Positions 24,404 through 32,465 are shown, counted from the stretch's first letter. The stretch is DNA of 64,000 bases from Paraburkholderia bannensis NBRC 103871 (GCF_000685015.1 NZ_BAYA01000003.1:62001-126000), one strand, 5' to 3'. Notes: a model not told the origin generated them from the sequence alone. Numbers and translations: made by a program.

Positions 24404-25075
24404 TTGGATAACGTCGAATCGACGATCATTTCGCAATACGCGAACAGCCCGACGCTCGTACAGCTGATTCAGAACATGAACGGCTATATCGACCCGTCGG
24501 CTGATATCGACGCGTTCTACAGCATGGTGTGGGACATCGATAGCGCGCAAGGATTCGGCCTTGATATCTGGGGAAAAATTGTCGGGCTCGATAACGGTCG
24601 ACTGCTCAAGATCCCCAGCGCAGAACTGAAGCTCGGGTTCGCCGAAGCGGGCACCGCGAGCGCGACGCCATTCGGATCGGGCGTGTTCTATACGGGAAGC
24701 ACCGTCACGCAGAGCTATTACCTGGGCGACGACGCGTTCCGTGTGCTCATCCTCGTCAAGGCAATGGCGAACATCTCGGACGGTTCGATCCCGAGCTACA
24801 ACCAGTTGCTGCAAAACCTTTTCGCAGGTCGTGGGCGTTGTTATGTGAGCGACCTCGGCAATATGCAGATGCGCTACACGTTCGAGTTTTATCTCGAACC
24901 CTACGAAGTCGCCATTCTCACGCAGTCCGGCGCAATGCCACGCCCGACTGGCGTTCTCGCTTCGATCATGCAGGTGCCATTGCCGAACGTTTTCGGCTTC
25001 GCGGAAGCGGGCAGTGCATCAGCCGCACCATTCGGCCAAGGCTCATTCTTCACCGGAGTTCAATATGCAAGCTAG
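24404..25075 (+). CDS. DUF2612 tail/baseplate protein
   Basis: 223 residues from TTG 24404. Recognised by ISQYANSPTLVQLIQNMNGY, DAFYSMVWDIDSAQGFGLDI, WGKIVGLDNGR and two FGFAEAGSASAAPFGQGSFF-type segments, all of the DUF2612 family that connects wedge to fibres. There is no ribosome site before the TTG. An ATG at 24370, coupled to the previous stop, opens a frame MISKSSLFLDHLG that is off by one base and stops at 24410-24412. A one-base deletion, or a +1 slip at CTT-GGA, would join it as LFLDHLDNVESTI. Either the gene uses a poor start or its 5' end is frameshifted. Confidence 0.75.
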   Translation: MDNVESTIISQYANSPTLVQLIQNMNGYIDPSADIDAFYSMVWDIDSAQGFGLDIWGKIVGLDNGRLLKIPSAELKLGFAEAGTASATPFGSGVFYTGSTVTQSYYLGDDAFRVLILVKAMANISDGSIPSYNQLLQNLFAGRGRCYVSDLGNMQMRYTFEFYLEPYEVAILTQSGAMPRPTGVLASIMQVPLPNVFGFAEAGSASAAPFGQGSFFTGVQYAS

Positions 25076-26924
25076 CCAGACCCCGACTCTCGTCCCGCTC
25101 GCGTTCGCGGCCAATGGCACGAAGAACACGATCCCGGAGGCATCACAGATCACGGTGACGCCCGGCGCCGCGTCGCTCAACGATGGCTTCCCGCCGCTCA
25201 CGTTCACGCCGGTCGCGGCGGGCGGCGTGCCGCCGTTCGGCGCAGACTTCAACGGCATCCTGAACCTGATCACCGCGTCGATCCGCTGGGCACACGGCGG
25301 CGGCCGCTACGCGTACAGTTCGGCTTTCGTCGCCGACGCGAATGTTGGCGGCTATCCGCAGGGTGCTGTGCTCATGAGCGCGGATCTGCAAGGCTCGTGG
25401 CTCAGCCTCAACGATTCGAACACCGACAACCCCGATACTGGCGCGGGCACGAAGTGGGTGCCGCAGCATGCTTACGGCGCGACGGCCATCACGGGGCTCA
25501 CGAACACGAACGTGACGCTCACGCCTGCGCAGGCGATGAAGAAGCGCATCACGCTCGCAGGCACGTTGACGGCGAACGTGCAGATCATCTTCCCGACGTG
25601 GGTGGGCGAGTGGAATGTCGTGAACAACACGACTGGCGCTTTCTCGGTGACGGCAAAGACTGCGAGCGGCGGCGGTCTCGTGCTCGCGCCAGGCCAGCAA
25701 AAAGTTACCGGCGATGGCACGAACATCACTCAGCCGTCGGAAAGCATCGCATCGGCCACTTCAATCCAGCAAGCCGTCAATCTCGCGCAATTGCAGGCGC
25801 AGGCGAATGGCGCGGCGGGAGCCACGACGCTGAGCGCAAATACGACCCTAACGGCCGCATCGGCAGGGCAAATCATCCGTCTTTCGGCAGGCGCCCAGCT
25901 CACGTTGCCCGTTGCCAGCACGATGGTTACACAAGGCCTCAAGATCGTGAACTATGGGGCCGTCCCTGCCACGGTAGTAACCCAAAGCACCGACGTATTT
26001 GTGAACGCCGGAAGCACGCCCACGACAATCACGCTACAACCAGGCGACGATCTGCGTGTCGTTGCTCGCGCGCCCTCCACCAGTACCGGCTGGGATTTGG
26101 TTGATGGCTCAGCCCTCCGCCAATTCAACCCGCTCGTCGTAGCAGCCGCCACGGCGAATAACCACGCGCCGCAGATGTCGCAGGTAGCAGGTGTGGTTGG
26201 CAGCGTGCGCAATTTCGCGATGACCGTCTCGGCCGCTGCGGTCTCTAACACGCCGACGGCTGACGAAATCGTTGTCGAGACCGCGCTCGGCGGCATTCGG
26301 TACTGCTTGTCGTCGTTCAGCAAGACGATCAACCTCGCGACGACTGGCGCGGGCGGGATGGATACCGGAAGCGCGCCAGCATCTGGATTCGTTGCGCTCT
26401 ATGCGATCTACAACCCGTCCAATGGTGCGAGCGCATTGCTCGCGACGAACGCAACGAGTGCTGCTGCGCCGAGCGTGTACGGTGGGGCGAACATGCCGAG
26501 CGGCTACACAGCGAGCGCGCTCGTCAGCGTATGGCCGACCAATGCGAGCAGCCAATTGATCGTCGGCGTTCAGCGCGATCGAGCGATCAGCATTGTTGGC
26601 TCGTATGCTGTTCAAAGCACCTCGCCTCCGGCGACCTTCACGAGCCTGTCGCTGTCATCAATCGTGCCGAAGAATGCCGTCACCGTTTCTGGGCAGTTGC
26701 AGATCAAATCGACGTCGACCAGCACCATGGCTATTTCGATTGCCAGCGATGTCAATGGAAGTGGGCAACAGAACTTGAGCGGTTACGGCGCAAGCGCTGG
26801 AAGCTCGATCATCGACAACTTCGCGGACGTGCTTGTCGCCTCTGCTCAGACCCTCTACTACAGCGCGCAGAACAGTTCGGGAACACCGACGGCCAGCGTT
26901 TATATCAACGGTTACAAGTTTTGA
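25065..26924 (+). CDS. Tail fibre protein
   Basis: 619 residues from ATG 25065, with GGAG 6 bases upstream and an 11-base overlap with the DUF2612 gene. The N-terminal 130 residues (NDGFPPLTFTPVAAGGVPPF, GADFNGILNLITASIRWAHG, GGRYAYSSAFVADANVGGYP) are the conserved baseplate-binding part of Burkholderia phage fibres. The remainder is Ala/Thr/Ser-rich beta repeat with a C-terminal receptor region. It recognises the host surface. No fibre chaperone follows; the next gene is convergent and overlaps its last 20 bases. Confidence 0.8.
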   Translation: MQASQTPTLVPLAFAANGTKNTIPEASQITVTPGAASLNDGFPPLTFTPVAAGGVPPFGADFNGILNLITASIRWAHGGGRYAYSSAFVADANVGGYPQGAVLMSADLQGSWLSLNDSNTDNPDTGAGTKWVPQHAYGATAITGLTNTNVTLTPAQAMKKRITLAGTLTANVQIIFPTWVGEWNVVNNTTGAFSVTAKTASGGGLVLAPGQQKVTGDGTNITQPSESIASATSIQQAVNLAQLQAQANGAAGATTLSANTTLTAASAGQIIRLSAGAQLTLPVASTMVTQGLKIVNYGAVPATVVTQSTDVFVNAGSTPTTITLQPGDDLRVVARAPSTSTGWDLVDGSALRQFNPLVVAAATANNHAPQMSQVAGVVGSVRNFAMTVSAAAVSNTPTADEIVVETALGGIRYCLSSFSKTINLATTGAGGMDTGSAPASGFVALYAIYNPSNGASALLATNATSAAAPSVYGGANMPSGYTASALVSVWPTNASSQLIVGVQRDRAISIVGSYAVQSTSPPATFTSLSLSSIVPKNAVTVSGQLQIKSTSTSTMAISIASDVNGSGQQNLSGYGASAGSSIIDNFADVLVASAQTLYYSAQNSSGTPTASVYINGYKF

Positions 26925-28098
26925 GGTCGGTTGATGCAGCAGAGCGCCCGCGACCGGTTATCCGCTTGCCAAGCCGGATCGCCGGACGCTCGATAAACGC
27001 GTAGCTAATGCTGGCCACAATCGCGAGTAGCACGCTGCAAGCAATTGCGCTGATCCAGTACAGCAGGGGAGTTTGATACGCCCACGACCGGACGAATGGC
27101 AGGGCATAGAAACCCGTAATTGCGAGCCCCTGTCCGAGATAGACGCTGTAGCTAATGTTACCGAGGCGCTCTGCCGCAGGCGTGGTCAGCAGGCCAAACA
27201 GCGAATTGCCAGACGACACGATCGTAAAGAAAATCGCCAGTCCGACGATCTGAGGCACATGCCCATACGTCGAAGGGGACGTGTGCACCGCCGCCACGAG
27301 CGCAGCGATTGCGAGGATCGCTGATACCTTGCCTTCAGCCTTATACCCCTTCACGCCAAGCGACGCGGCCAGCGCGCCGGACGCGAACAACAGGCAAAAG
27401 CCGGGAATGGCCAAGCCTGGGTGGGTACAGGCTGCGAAGACCGCGAACGCTGCGGCTGCCACAAACAGATGGATCTTGCGGCGAGCCACAAAAGACAGTG
27501 CGACTAGCGACGCGTAGAACGCCCACTCATAGCCGATTGTCCACGTGACGCCAGCGAGCACCAGATTGGCGTGAGCGTCACCGTTCAGAGGGATCTGCGC
27601 GCCGCCAATGCCGAGCGCCAACCAGCGTCCTACCGAGGTCATAAGTTCGTGGATCGGGACGTTCAAGCGATAGCCGGTGCGGTGGGCGACGACGGCGAAC
27701 ATGCACAGAACGACAACGAGATACATCGGCGCGATGCGGAAGAATCGACCGACGTAGAGCCGTGGGAGATCCGTGCGCCCATCGTCGACCACAAGGCGTC
27801 GCCAGAAAAGGTAGCCGGTCACCATAAAGAACATGGCGACGCTGGCCTCGCCGAGCTGGTTGTAAAAACCCGACGGCAGCCATCCCCATATGCCGTCGAA
27901 GTGATACTTGTAGGCGGTAACGAGGTGATGCACAACGACGCTCAACGCGAGAATGCCGCGCAACCCGTCGAGTGACTGAACCCGGCGCGCGACACCGGGA
28001 TTGATCGGTTCATCGACATGCGAAAAGGCGGGCAGCGTCATCACCGCGAGGACCGCCGCTAGGACGACAAAATAAGGCCAAGTCGTGTAGATACTCAC
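26905..28098 (-). CDS. Acyltransferase family 3 membrane protein (surface acetylation)
   Basis: 397 residues from GTG 28098, which overlaps the stop of the upstream lipoprotein gene as GTGA; an in-frame ATG at 28131 lies inside that gene. About ten membrane helices. Family signatures are SLDGLRGILALSVVVHHLV (with the catalytic-type His), FFMVTGYLFWRRL, RFFRIAPMYLVVVL and NISYSVYLGQG. Members transfer acetyl or similar groups to O-antigen or other surface sugars. In a prophage this suggests serotype conversion that blocks superinfection; that is inference. The 3' end overlaps the tail fibre end by 20 bases on the other strand. Confidence 0.85.
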   Translation of the reverse strand: MSIYTTWPYFVVLAAVLAVMTLPAFSHVDEPINPGVARRVQSLDGLRGILALSVVVHHLVTAYKYHFDGIWGWLPSGFYNQLGEASVAMFFMVTGYLFWRRLVVDDGRTDLPRLYVGRFFRIAPMYLVVVLCMFAVVAHRTGYRLNVPIHELMTSVGRWLALGIGGAQIPLNGDAHANLVLAGVTWTIGYEWAFYASLVALSFVARRKIHLFVAAAAFAVFAACTHPGLAIPGFCLLFASGALAASLGVKGYKAEGKVSAILAIAALVAAVHTSPSTYGHVPQIVGLAIFFTIVSSGNSLFGLLTTPAAERLGNISYSVYLGQGLAITGFYALPFVRSWAYQTPLLYWISAIACSVLLAIVASISYAFIERPAIRLGKRITGRGRSAASTDLKTCNR

Positions 28099-29240
28099 TG
28101 AGCAGGCGTCGCAATAGGAAGGTTGATCCACGCCATGCCGATATCTCGATTCAGGTTCCCATCGAGCCCCGTACGCAAGACAGGAGATTTATCGCCGTCG
28201 TAGAAAAGCGCGAGACGATCGCCAACCTGCAGAACTGAAGGAATTCCGATCACGTTTTTCGACCAATTCGAGGCCTGACCGTCCATCACTACGGCCTTGT
28301 TTGCAGCATTCCATTGGGTCGGATCTTTTGTCCAATAGACCCATGCGGCGTCGCCGATCTCCGATCCGTTGTTCAGCCCTATGTGGTCGACAAACATGAA
28401 ATATGTGCCGGTGGACTGCTGGAGCCAGACGACCGCGTTTTCAATCTGCTCCGTCGCCGGAAGAGCAGGCTGGGAGTCAGGTTTCCATGGGCCGTCAAGC
28501 GATGAGGAGCGGGCAATCCCAATCGTTCGCATCATCTTCCCGTCGACAATCTGCCCGGCGCTGAAAAACTGCAGGCTTTGACCTTGATACGTAACGATTG
28601 AGCCCGGCGACGCGGTATCAGCGTAGTAGGTGCCGGCCTGCGTATCGATCAACGGTCCGGGTGCTTTTGTCCACGGTCCGCTCGGAGCGGACGCCGTGGC
28701 AAGCATAGCCTTGTACGGCGCGAGGGGCACAACCGGCGAACTGCTCTGCGACGTGGACGTCGTGTAGTACATGCGCCACTGTTGTCCGTCGAAGAACGTC
28801 TGTGCATAGCAAACGCAGTCGGAGTCAGGCGATCCGGCGTTGCCAAGCGGCACGATGTTGCCTTTCACCGTCCAGGCAGTCAGATTGTCGCTCGTTGCAA
28901 GAACGGTGTTCCAAGATGGTCCGCCAGAGCCATCGTAAGTCATGAAGTACGTCGAGCCGCTCTGGTAGACGTACACGTCTCTCGCGCCGAGCGAATCGAC
29001 GCCGCCGGGCGCGGTGCCATGCGGAAGCACGACGCCGTAGTCGGTTGATGGAACTCGCAGAGAGGTCGATGGGCGTCCATCGGCGTATTGGACGGGAGTC
29101 GTGGGCACGATCTGCGCACCCGTTTGAGCCTGCGCCGAAGTAGTCGTCTGCGATGACGACGATGAGCCACCGCCGCCGCCACAGCCGCTACAAGCCATGA
29201 CGAACATACCGAGGAATGAAACGATGATGCCACGAGCCAT
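28095..29240 (-). CDS. Lipoprotein with five-bladed beta-propeller glycosidase-like domain
   Basis: 381 residues from ATG 29240 (MARGIIVSFLGMFVMACSGC); the frame is open further back across the neighbouring regulator gene but that part is unlikely to be used. A lipobox FVMAC is followed by Gly5 and a Ser/Thr linker. The domain repeats VYVYQSGSTYFMTYDGSG, WRMYYTTSTSQSSS, SLQFFSAGQIVDGKMMRTIG, and AVVWLQQSTGTYFMFVDHIG resemble GH43/GH32/GH130-type propellers; Asp in RDVYVYQ and Glu in QIENAVVW are candidate acids. It should be anchored in a membrane facing outwards. With the next acyltransferase it forms a two-gene reverse operon. Confidence 0.65.
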   Translation of the reverse strand: MARGIIVSFLGMFVMACSGCGGGGGSSSSSQTTTSAQAQTGAQIVPTTPVQYADGRPSTSLRVPSTDYGVVLPHGTAPGGVDSLGARDVYVYQSGSTYFMTYDGSGGPSWNTVLATSDNLTAWTVKGNIVPLGNAGSPDSDCVCYAQTFFDGQQWRMYYTTSTSQSSSPVVPLAPYKAMLATASAPSGPWTKAPGPLIDTQAGTYYADTASPGSIVTYQGQSLQFFSAGQIVDGKMMRTIGIARSSSLDGPWKPDSQPALPATEQIENAVVWLQQSTGTYFMFVDHIGLNNGSEIGDAAWVYWTKDPTQWNAANKAVVMDGQASNWSKNVIGIPSVLQVGDRLALFYDGDKSPVLRTGLDGNLNRDIGMAWINLPIATPAQ

Positions 29241-29302
29241 GAGGTCTTTTGCCCTGTGATTTTTCAAGCGCGAGATGATGCCGCGCGCACAATTTGCGAC
29301 GA

Positions 29303-29575
29303 CTACGCGTCCCTTGGACTCATATCCACGCTCGCGCCCACCTGACGGCACCACTCGAACACCTCGACGACGGTCGCGTCCGGGTTGACGACGGCGCCGG
29401 CCAGGAAAAGCATAGGCAGGCTCATTTCGCGGGGTTCGCTGCCGCCGCAGTACTTGTGCCATTGCTGCGCACTTGCGAGCCCAAATAGGTCGGCCATCTG
29501 CTTGCCGGACAGGTTCAGGCGCTCTTTCAGATCCCGCAGGTTTTGCGGGCTGGGTGGCGTGTATCGAATTGACAT
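29303..29575 (-). CDS. Phage transcription regulator with helix-turn-helix
   Basis: 90 residues. The helix-turn-helix is LRDLKERLNLSGKQMADLFG (about residues 13-32), followed by a W-rich helix AQQWHKYCGG and EMSLPMLFLAGAVV. It is an XRE-like small regulator found near lysis or accessory genes of Burkholderia phages. ATG 29575 is the only start in frame after the stop at 29615-29617. No clear ribosome site is visible. A short open frame on the same strand (ATG 29618, with AAGGA) overlaps its start. The palindrome at 29679-29695 is a candidate operator. Confidence 0.65.
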   Translation of the reverse strand: MSIRYTPPSPQNLRDLKERLNLSGKQMADLFGLASAQQWHKYCGGSEPREMSLPMLFLAGAVVNPDATVVEVFEWCRQVGASVDMSPRDA

Positions 29576-29678
29576 CGAAATAGGGGCGCGCCGCGCGCGG
29601 GCGAAAAGTGAGCTTCATGGTGATCGTCCTTTCGGAGTGGCGGGCAGTCGCGGAGAGCGCGCCCAACGAGGTCAGATT

Positions 29679-29695
29679 AGTTCCTTAAGGGAACT
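29679..29695. promoter_or_regulatory. Palindromic operator candidate
   Basis: AGTTCC (29679-29684) and GGAACT (29690-29695) form a perfect inverted repeat around TTAAG. It lies in the 267-base divergent space between the regulator gene (reverse) and the lysis genes (forward), the natural place for autoregulation. No other function is obvious. Confidence 0.5.
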
Positions 29696-29842
29696 CATGT
29701 CAAGCACGATCTTCGCCGCGCTGACGTGCAAATGCGACGGCAAACGATAGCGCTGTGCGCCTCATTTAATCGCGAGAAAACCATTGGATTTAATCGTAGA
29801 TAATCACGGCATTCATCTACCTATAAATCCGTGTGGGGTTTT

Positions 29843-30124
29843 ATGTCTCAGGGCCAAAATGCTGCGAATAATCCGGCTTCATGGCTGGTTAGCATTAAGA
29901 CCGTAATTGCCATTATTGCCGGTGTTTTATCGATTTTGACGGCACTGGTAGGTGCTTCAGCGTGGTGTATCGGGCTTTATTCGGGCCTCTCGAACCGTGT
30001 CACGGTGCTTGAGCAGAGCAATCAGGCGATGCGTGATGACCTGAAGGACATTAAAGGCATGGTTTTGCAGCTGGTATCAAATTCAGCCGCGAATCGGCCT
30101 GATACAAGACGGTGGACGAAATAA
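29843..30124 (+). CDS. Holin-like or lysis-associated membrane protein
   Basis: 93 residues from ATG 29843, with GGGG 5 bases upstream; a GTG at 29831 is less likely. One hydrophobic helix (VIAIIAGVLSILTALVGASAWCIGLY, about residues 20-45) is followed by a coiled coil RVTVLEQSNQAMRDDLKDIK and a basic end. The layout resembles XhlA-type haemolysin/holin partners in reversed order. Position as first gene of the lysis cassette supports it. The low-GC 5' region differs from the GC-rich genes behind it. Confidence 0.6.
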   Translation: MSQGQNAANNPASWLVSIKTVIAIIAGVLSILTALVGASAWCIGLYSGLSNRVTVLEQSNQAMRDDLKDIKGMVLQLVSNSAANRPDTRRWTK

Positions 30125-30406
30125 ATGATCTGGAAAATCACTCTCGCAGATGATTGGCAGCGTCTTCATCGACGCGGCACCGTGATCGTGTCCGGTGCAT
30201 TCGGCCTCGTCTCGGCATTCGGCCCGGTGCTGCGCGACGCGTGGCGCAGCATGCCGGACGACCTCAAGACCGTGATCCCCGCGCACGTGCAGCAGGCAAT
30301 CGCCTACGCGATTCTCTTCGCAACGATCATCGGTGTGCGTTACACGACGGTACGTCGCGGCGCGCCGCCGGCAGACGGGCAGGGCGACCACGATGGCACT
30401 CAGTGA
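30125..30406 (+). CDS. Probable holin
   Basis: 93 residues, ATG directly after the previous stop. Two hydrophobic parts (VIVSGAFGLVSAFGPVL and AYAILFATIIGVRY) with PAHVQQ between them, then a charged tail PADGQGDHDGTQ. The pattern MxxxITLADDWQRLHRRGTV is seen in small holin-like proteins placed before endolysins in Burkholderia phages. Holins make the inner-membrane holes that let the endolysin reach the wall. The end overlaps the endolysin start by 14 bases. Confidence 0.65.
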   Translation: MIWKITLADDWQRLHRRGTVIVSGAFGLVSAFGPVLRDAWRSMPDDLKTVIPAHVQQAIAYAILFATIIGVRYTTVRRGAPPADGQGDHDGTQ

Positions 30407-31157
30407 CCTGTTCGCGATGATTGCGCGGTTGTTCGGCGCGCGCGCGGCGCAGGCGCCCGTAGCGGAAACGCAGCCGCCGTCAGTTTCGCCAAGTAGCGCG
30501 TCGAGCGCTGTACCGGAGCCTGTTCCAGTGACGCCGCCGCCCAGTGCCGCGCCCACGCCGACTGGAACGCCGACGGTGAAGCCTGAACCACCTGGCGTTC
30601 CAGCGACCGAGCCAACGTGGCTTGATCTCTGCCGACCGCTGACGCAGTTCTCGGAGAACTGCTACCTGACCGCCTATCCCGATCCTGCGTCGCCGCTTGC
30701 GAAGGCGCTCCAGGCGCGCGGTATCTGGCCGAAGGTGCTGGGCGGCATGCCGATTCCCGCCGACGAGGTGCTGCGCAAGCTCAGCGGCGCGCCGTGGACG
30801 TGCGGCTGGGGGCAAACCGGGCCGGACGTGAAGCAGGGCACTGTCTGGACGCAGGCACAGGCCGACGCGCGGCTCGAACAGACGCTCGCGCATTGCGGCG
30901 ACGACATCGACTTCGCGGTGAAGGTCTCGCTGATCGCGCGCGAGAAGGCTGCTCTGGCCGACCTTCGCTACAACATCGGCGTCGGTGCATTCGGCTCGTC
31001 GACACTGCTGCGCCTGCTGAACGGCGGCGATCGCGCGGGCGCGGCCGCACAGTTCGCCGTCTGGAACAAGTCGGGCGGCGTTGTCGTATCCGGCCTCGTT
31101 GCGCGCCGCAAGCGCGAGACCGATCTCTTTCTCACCGGAACGTGGAGCAAGTCATGA
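30393..31157 (+). CDS. Endolysin, GH24-like lysozyme
   Basis: 254 residues from ATG 30393. Residues 1-80 are a short hydrophobic segment (LSDLFAMIARLFGARAAQ) plus a Pro/Ser/Thr linker, so the protein may be held at the membrane. The lysozyme domain begins at LTQFSENCYLTAYPDPASPL (catalytic Glu in FSEN), followed by APWTCGWGQTG, ALADLRYNIGVGAFGSST and VVSGLVARRKRETDLFL. Compared with T4-type lysozymes there is an insert of about 30 residues between the Glu and the TCGWGQT. It cleaves peptidoglycan glycan strands at lysis. Confidence 0.8.
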   Translation: MALSDLFAMIARLFGARAAQAPVAETQPPSVSPSSASSAVPEPVPVTPPPSAAPTPTGTPTVKPEPPGVPATEPTWLDLCRPLTQFSENCYLTAYPDPASPLAKALQARGIWPKVLGGMPIPADEVLRKLSGAPWTCGWGQTGPDVKQGTVWTQAQADARLEQTLAHCGDDIDFAVKVSLIAREKAALADLRYNIGVGAFGSSTLLRLLNGGDRAGAAAQFAVWNKSGGVVVSGLVARRKRETDLFLTGTWSKS

Positions 31158-31525
31158 CCTTGATCGTCGGATTCCTGGTCGCGCACATGGGCGCGATCCT
31201 CGGTGGCCTCATGGGCGCCAGCGGCGTCATCTTCGGCATGTTTCGTCATCAGCAGGCAAAGGCGGCTACCGCCGCCGCGGGCGAGCAGGTAGCGCAGGCT
31301 AACCAGAAGGTGGCCGATAACCAGAACGCCGAAGCCCAGGCGAACGCCGCAGCCGCACAGGCGGGCGCGAAGGCAGTTTCAGGAGCCAGCAATGCGCAAT
31401 CTGATGTGGATGCTTTGCCTGACGGCGGTGCTGCAAGCGAGCTGCTCAACGAGTGGAGCAGGCCAGGCGAAGACGCCGGCCGCGGCGGCAGCGCCGGAGG
31501 TGGTAACCCGAACGCGGGTCATTGA
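31154..31525 (+). CDS. Rz-like inner-membrane spanin
   Basis: 123 residues from the ATG of an ATGA overlap with the endolysin stop. N-terminal anchor LIVGFLVAHMGAILGGLMGA-GVIFG, then an alanine/glutamine-rich coiled coil (QQAKAATAAAGEQVAQANQK) and a disordered Gly-rich end. It fits the inner-membrane spanin. The lipoprotein at 31392 is encoded inside its 3' half in another frame and would be its outer-membrane partner. Together they fuse the membranes in the last step of lysis. Confidence 0.65.
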   Translation: MTLIVGFLVAHMGAILGGLMGASGVIFGMFRHQQAKAATAAAGEQVAQANQKVADNQNAEAQANAAAAQAGAKAVSGASNAQSDVDALPDGGAASELLNEWSRPGEDAGRGGSAGGGNPNAGH

Positions 31526-31658
31526 CAGCGGCTGCGACTGGACCAAGCCGATTCTTGTCAGCAAGACCGACATTCTCAGCGACGACACTGCGCGTCAGAT
31601 CCTCGCGCACAACCTCGCGGGCGTGAAGAACTGCGGCTGGAAAGCGCCCGGCAAGTAG
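31392..31658 (+). CDS. Rz1-like outer-membrane lipoprotein spanin
   Basis: 88 residues, beginning MRNLMWMLCLTAVLQASCST; Cys18 would be lipidated although the lipobox (LQASC) is not perfect. A proline/alanine linker and a C-terminal domain (CDWTKPILVSKTDILSDDTA, HNLAGVKNCGW) with two further cysteines follow. Its first 134 bases lie inside the Rz-like gene in the +1 frame, the classic nested Rz/Rz1 layout. The C-terminal domain is longer than in lambda Rz1. Confidence 0.65.
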   Translation: MRNLMWMLCLTAVLQASCSTSGAGQAKTPAAAAAPEVVTRTRVIDSGCDWTKPILVSKTDILSDDTARQILAHNLAGVKNCGWKAPGK

Positions 31659-31664
31659 CTTCGA

Positions 31665-31715
31665 TACAGCCCATAGCCTGTATTTCACCGATACAGGGTA
31701 TGGGCTGTATTTTTT
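31665..31715 (+). terminator. Strong intrinsic terminator of the lysis operon
   Basis: A 19-base stem (31665-31683 with 31691-31709, one mismatch) with loop TTCACCG is followed by six T (31710-31715). It starts six bases after the Rz1 stop and should end the long late transcript. Confidence 0.9.
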
Positions 31716-31794
31716 GAATATCGTCGTGGAAGATATTTCAATTGGAGGTCTCCTGCGCACGTGTCACGTATTCTGTGCTGGTTGTTTCTACTTT

Positions 31795-32007
31795 TTAATA
31801 CTGTTCGAGATCAGTATGGGCCGCCCGAAGCGGCCCCAATCCCTCCGTAATAAGTTCGCCCATAATCCTTCCGAGCGCTATCTGACATGCCATGAGTTCA
31901 TCCTCGGGAAGTCGGGTGGCGATCTCCAACAGAGCATCGTTTAGATCTCGCCTCGACTTCAGAAGAGCGGCATTCATCTTTTCGGCCAGGATCCTGTTAG
32001 AGATCAT
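31795..32007 (-). CDS. Small helical protein, second gene of a pair of unknown function
   Basis: 70 residues from ATG 32007, which overlaps the stop of the upstream gene as ATGA. All helical: MISNRILAEKMNAALLKSRR, DLNDALLEIATRLPEDELMA, ALGRIMGELITEGL. No signal, membrane segment or known motif. The start upstream at 32061 lies inside the preceding gene. The pair is transcribed against the lysis operon and lies between the late terminator and the inferred attachment site, a typical place for accessory genes. Confidence 0.55.
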   Translation of the reverse strand: MISNRILAEKMNAALLKSRRDLNDALLEIATRLPEDELMACQIALGRIMGELITEGLGPLRAAHTDLEQY

Positions 32008-32312
32008 GGCGTTGCCTTTTTTTCGTCGGGATCTTTGCCACTTGAAAGACCATGCGGGCAACCTTTGCCATCTTCACAGGCTTGCATACACCTGTCGAAG
32101 GTGGTACCGAAGTCGGTCGTAGGCAAGACCTTGTGGCAGTGTTCGATGCACTGATTTTTTACCTCCCTGCAACGCGGAGTTGGGTTCGCCATTCCAACAG
32201 CGCTGGCTGCCTGTTGAGTTGGAGTCGGTAATCCTCCATAGGCGGTCGCGATGACCGTGGCAACGGACGCTGTAGCCAGAATTGCACCAAGCGCGATCGT
32301 CAACTTCCTCAT
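32004..32312 (-). CDS. Small exported protein with twin CX3C motif
   Basis: 102 residues from ATG 32312, with GGAG 8 bases upstream; an in-frame ATG at 32324 lies before this site. A signal peptide MRKLTIALGAILATASVATV is followed by a mature part of about 75 residues with seven Cys: RCREVKNQC, CIEHC, CMQAC and GKGC. CIEHC and CMQAC are separated by 15 residues, a twin CX3C helical-hairpin pattern held by two disulphides. The periplasm is the likely site. I know no family that fits. It is co-translated with the 70-residue product. Confidence 0.65.
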   Translation of the reverse strand: MRKLTIALGAILATASVATVIATAYGGLPTPTQQAASAVGMANPTPRCREVKNQCIEHCHKVLPTTDFGTTFDRCMQACEDGKGCPHGLSSGKDPDEKKATP

Positions 32313-32465
32313 CTCACTCTCCATAGAACGGCCGTGATGACTGCTGGTACGCAGTCGATCCGAGCCTGATGCGCACCGAAATTGATGCGCGCAGGCAGTC
32401 TATTGGCTTATGCGCAGTGAGATTTAGAGGTGACTTTCAGATCGAGGGGGCACGTCCGTGTCGCC

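Noticed and set aside
29243..29618. Basic frame beginning MKLTFRPRAARPYFDV as a separate gene
   Set aside because: It has a fair ribosome site at ATG 29618 but overlaps the better-supported regulator gene and is a low-complexity basic sequence.
29800..29842. Promoter with TATAAA before the lysis genes
   Set aside because: A -10-like TATAAA exists at 29822, but no -35 box is found at the right distance.
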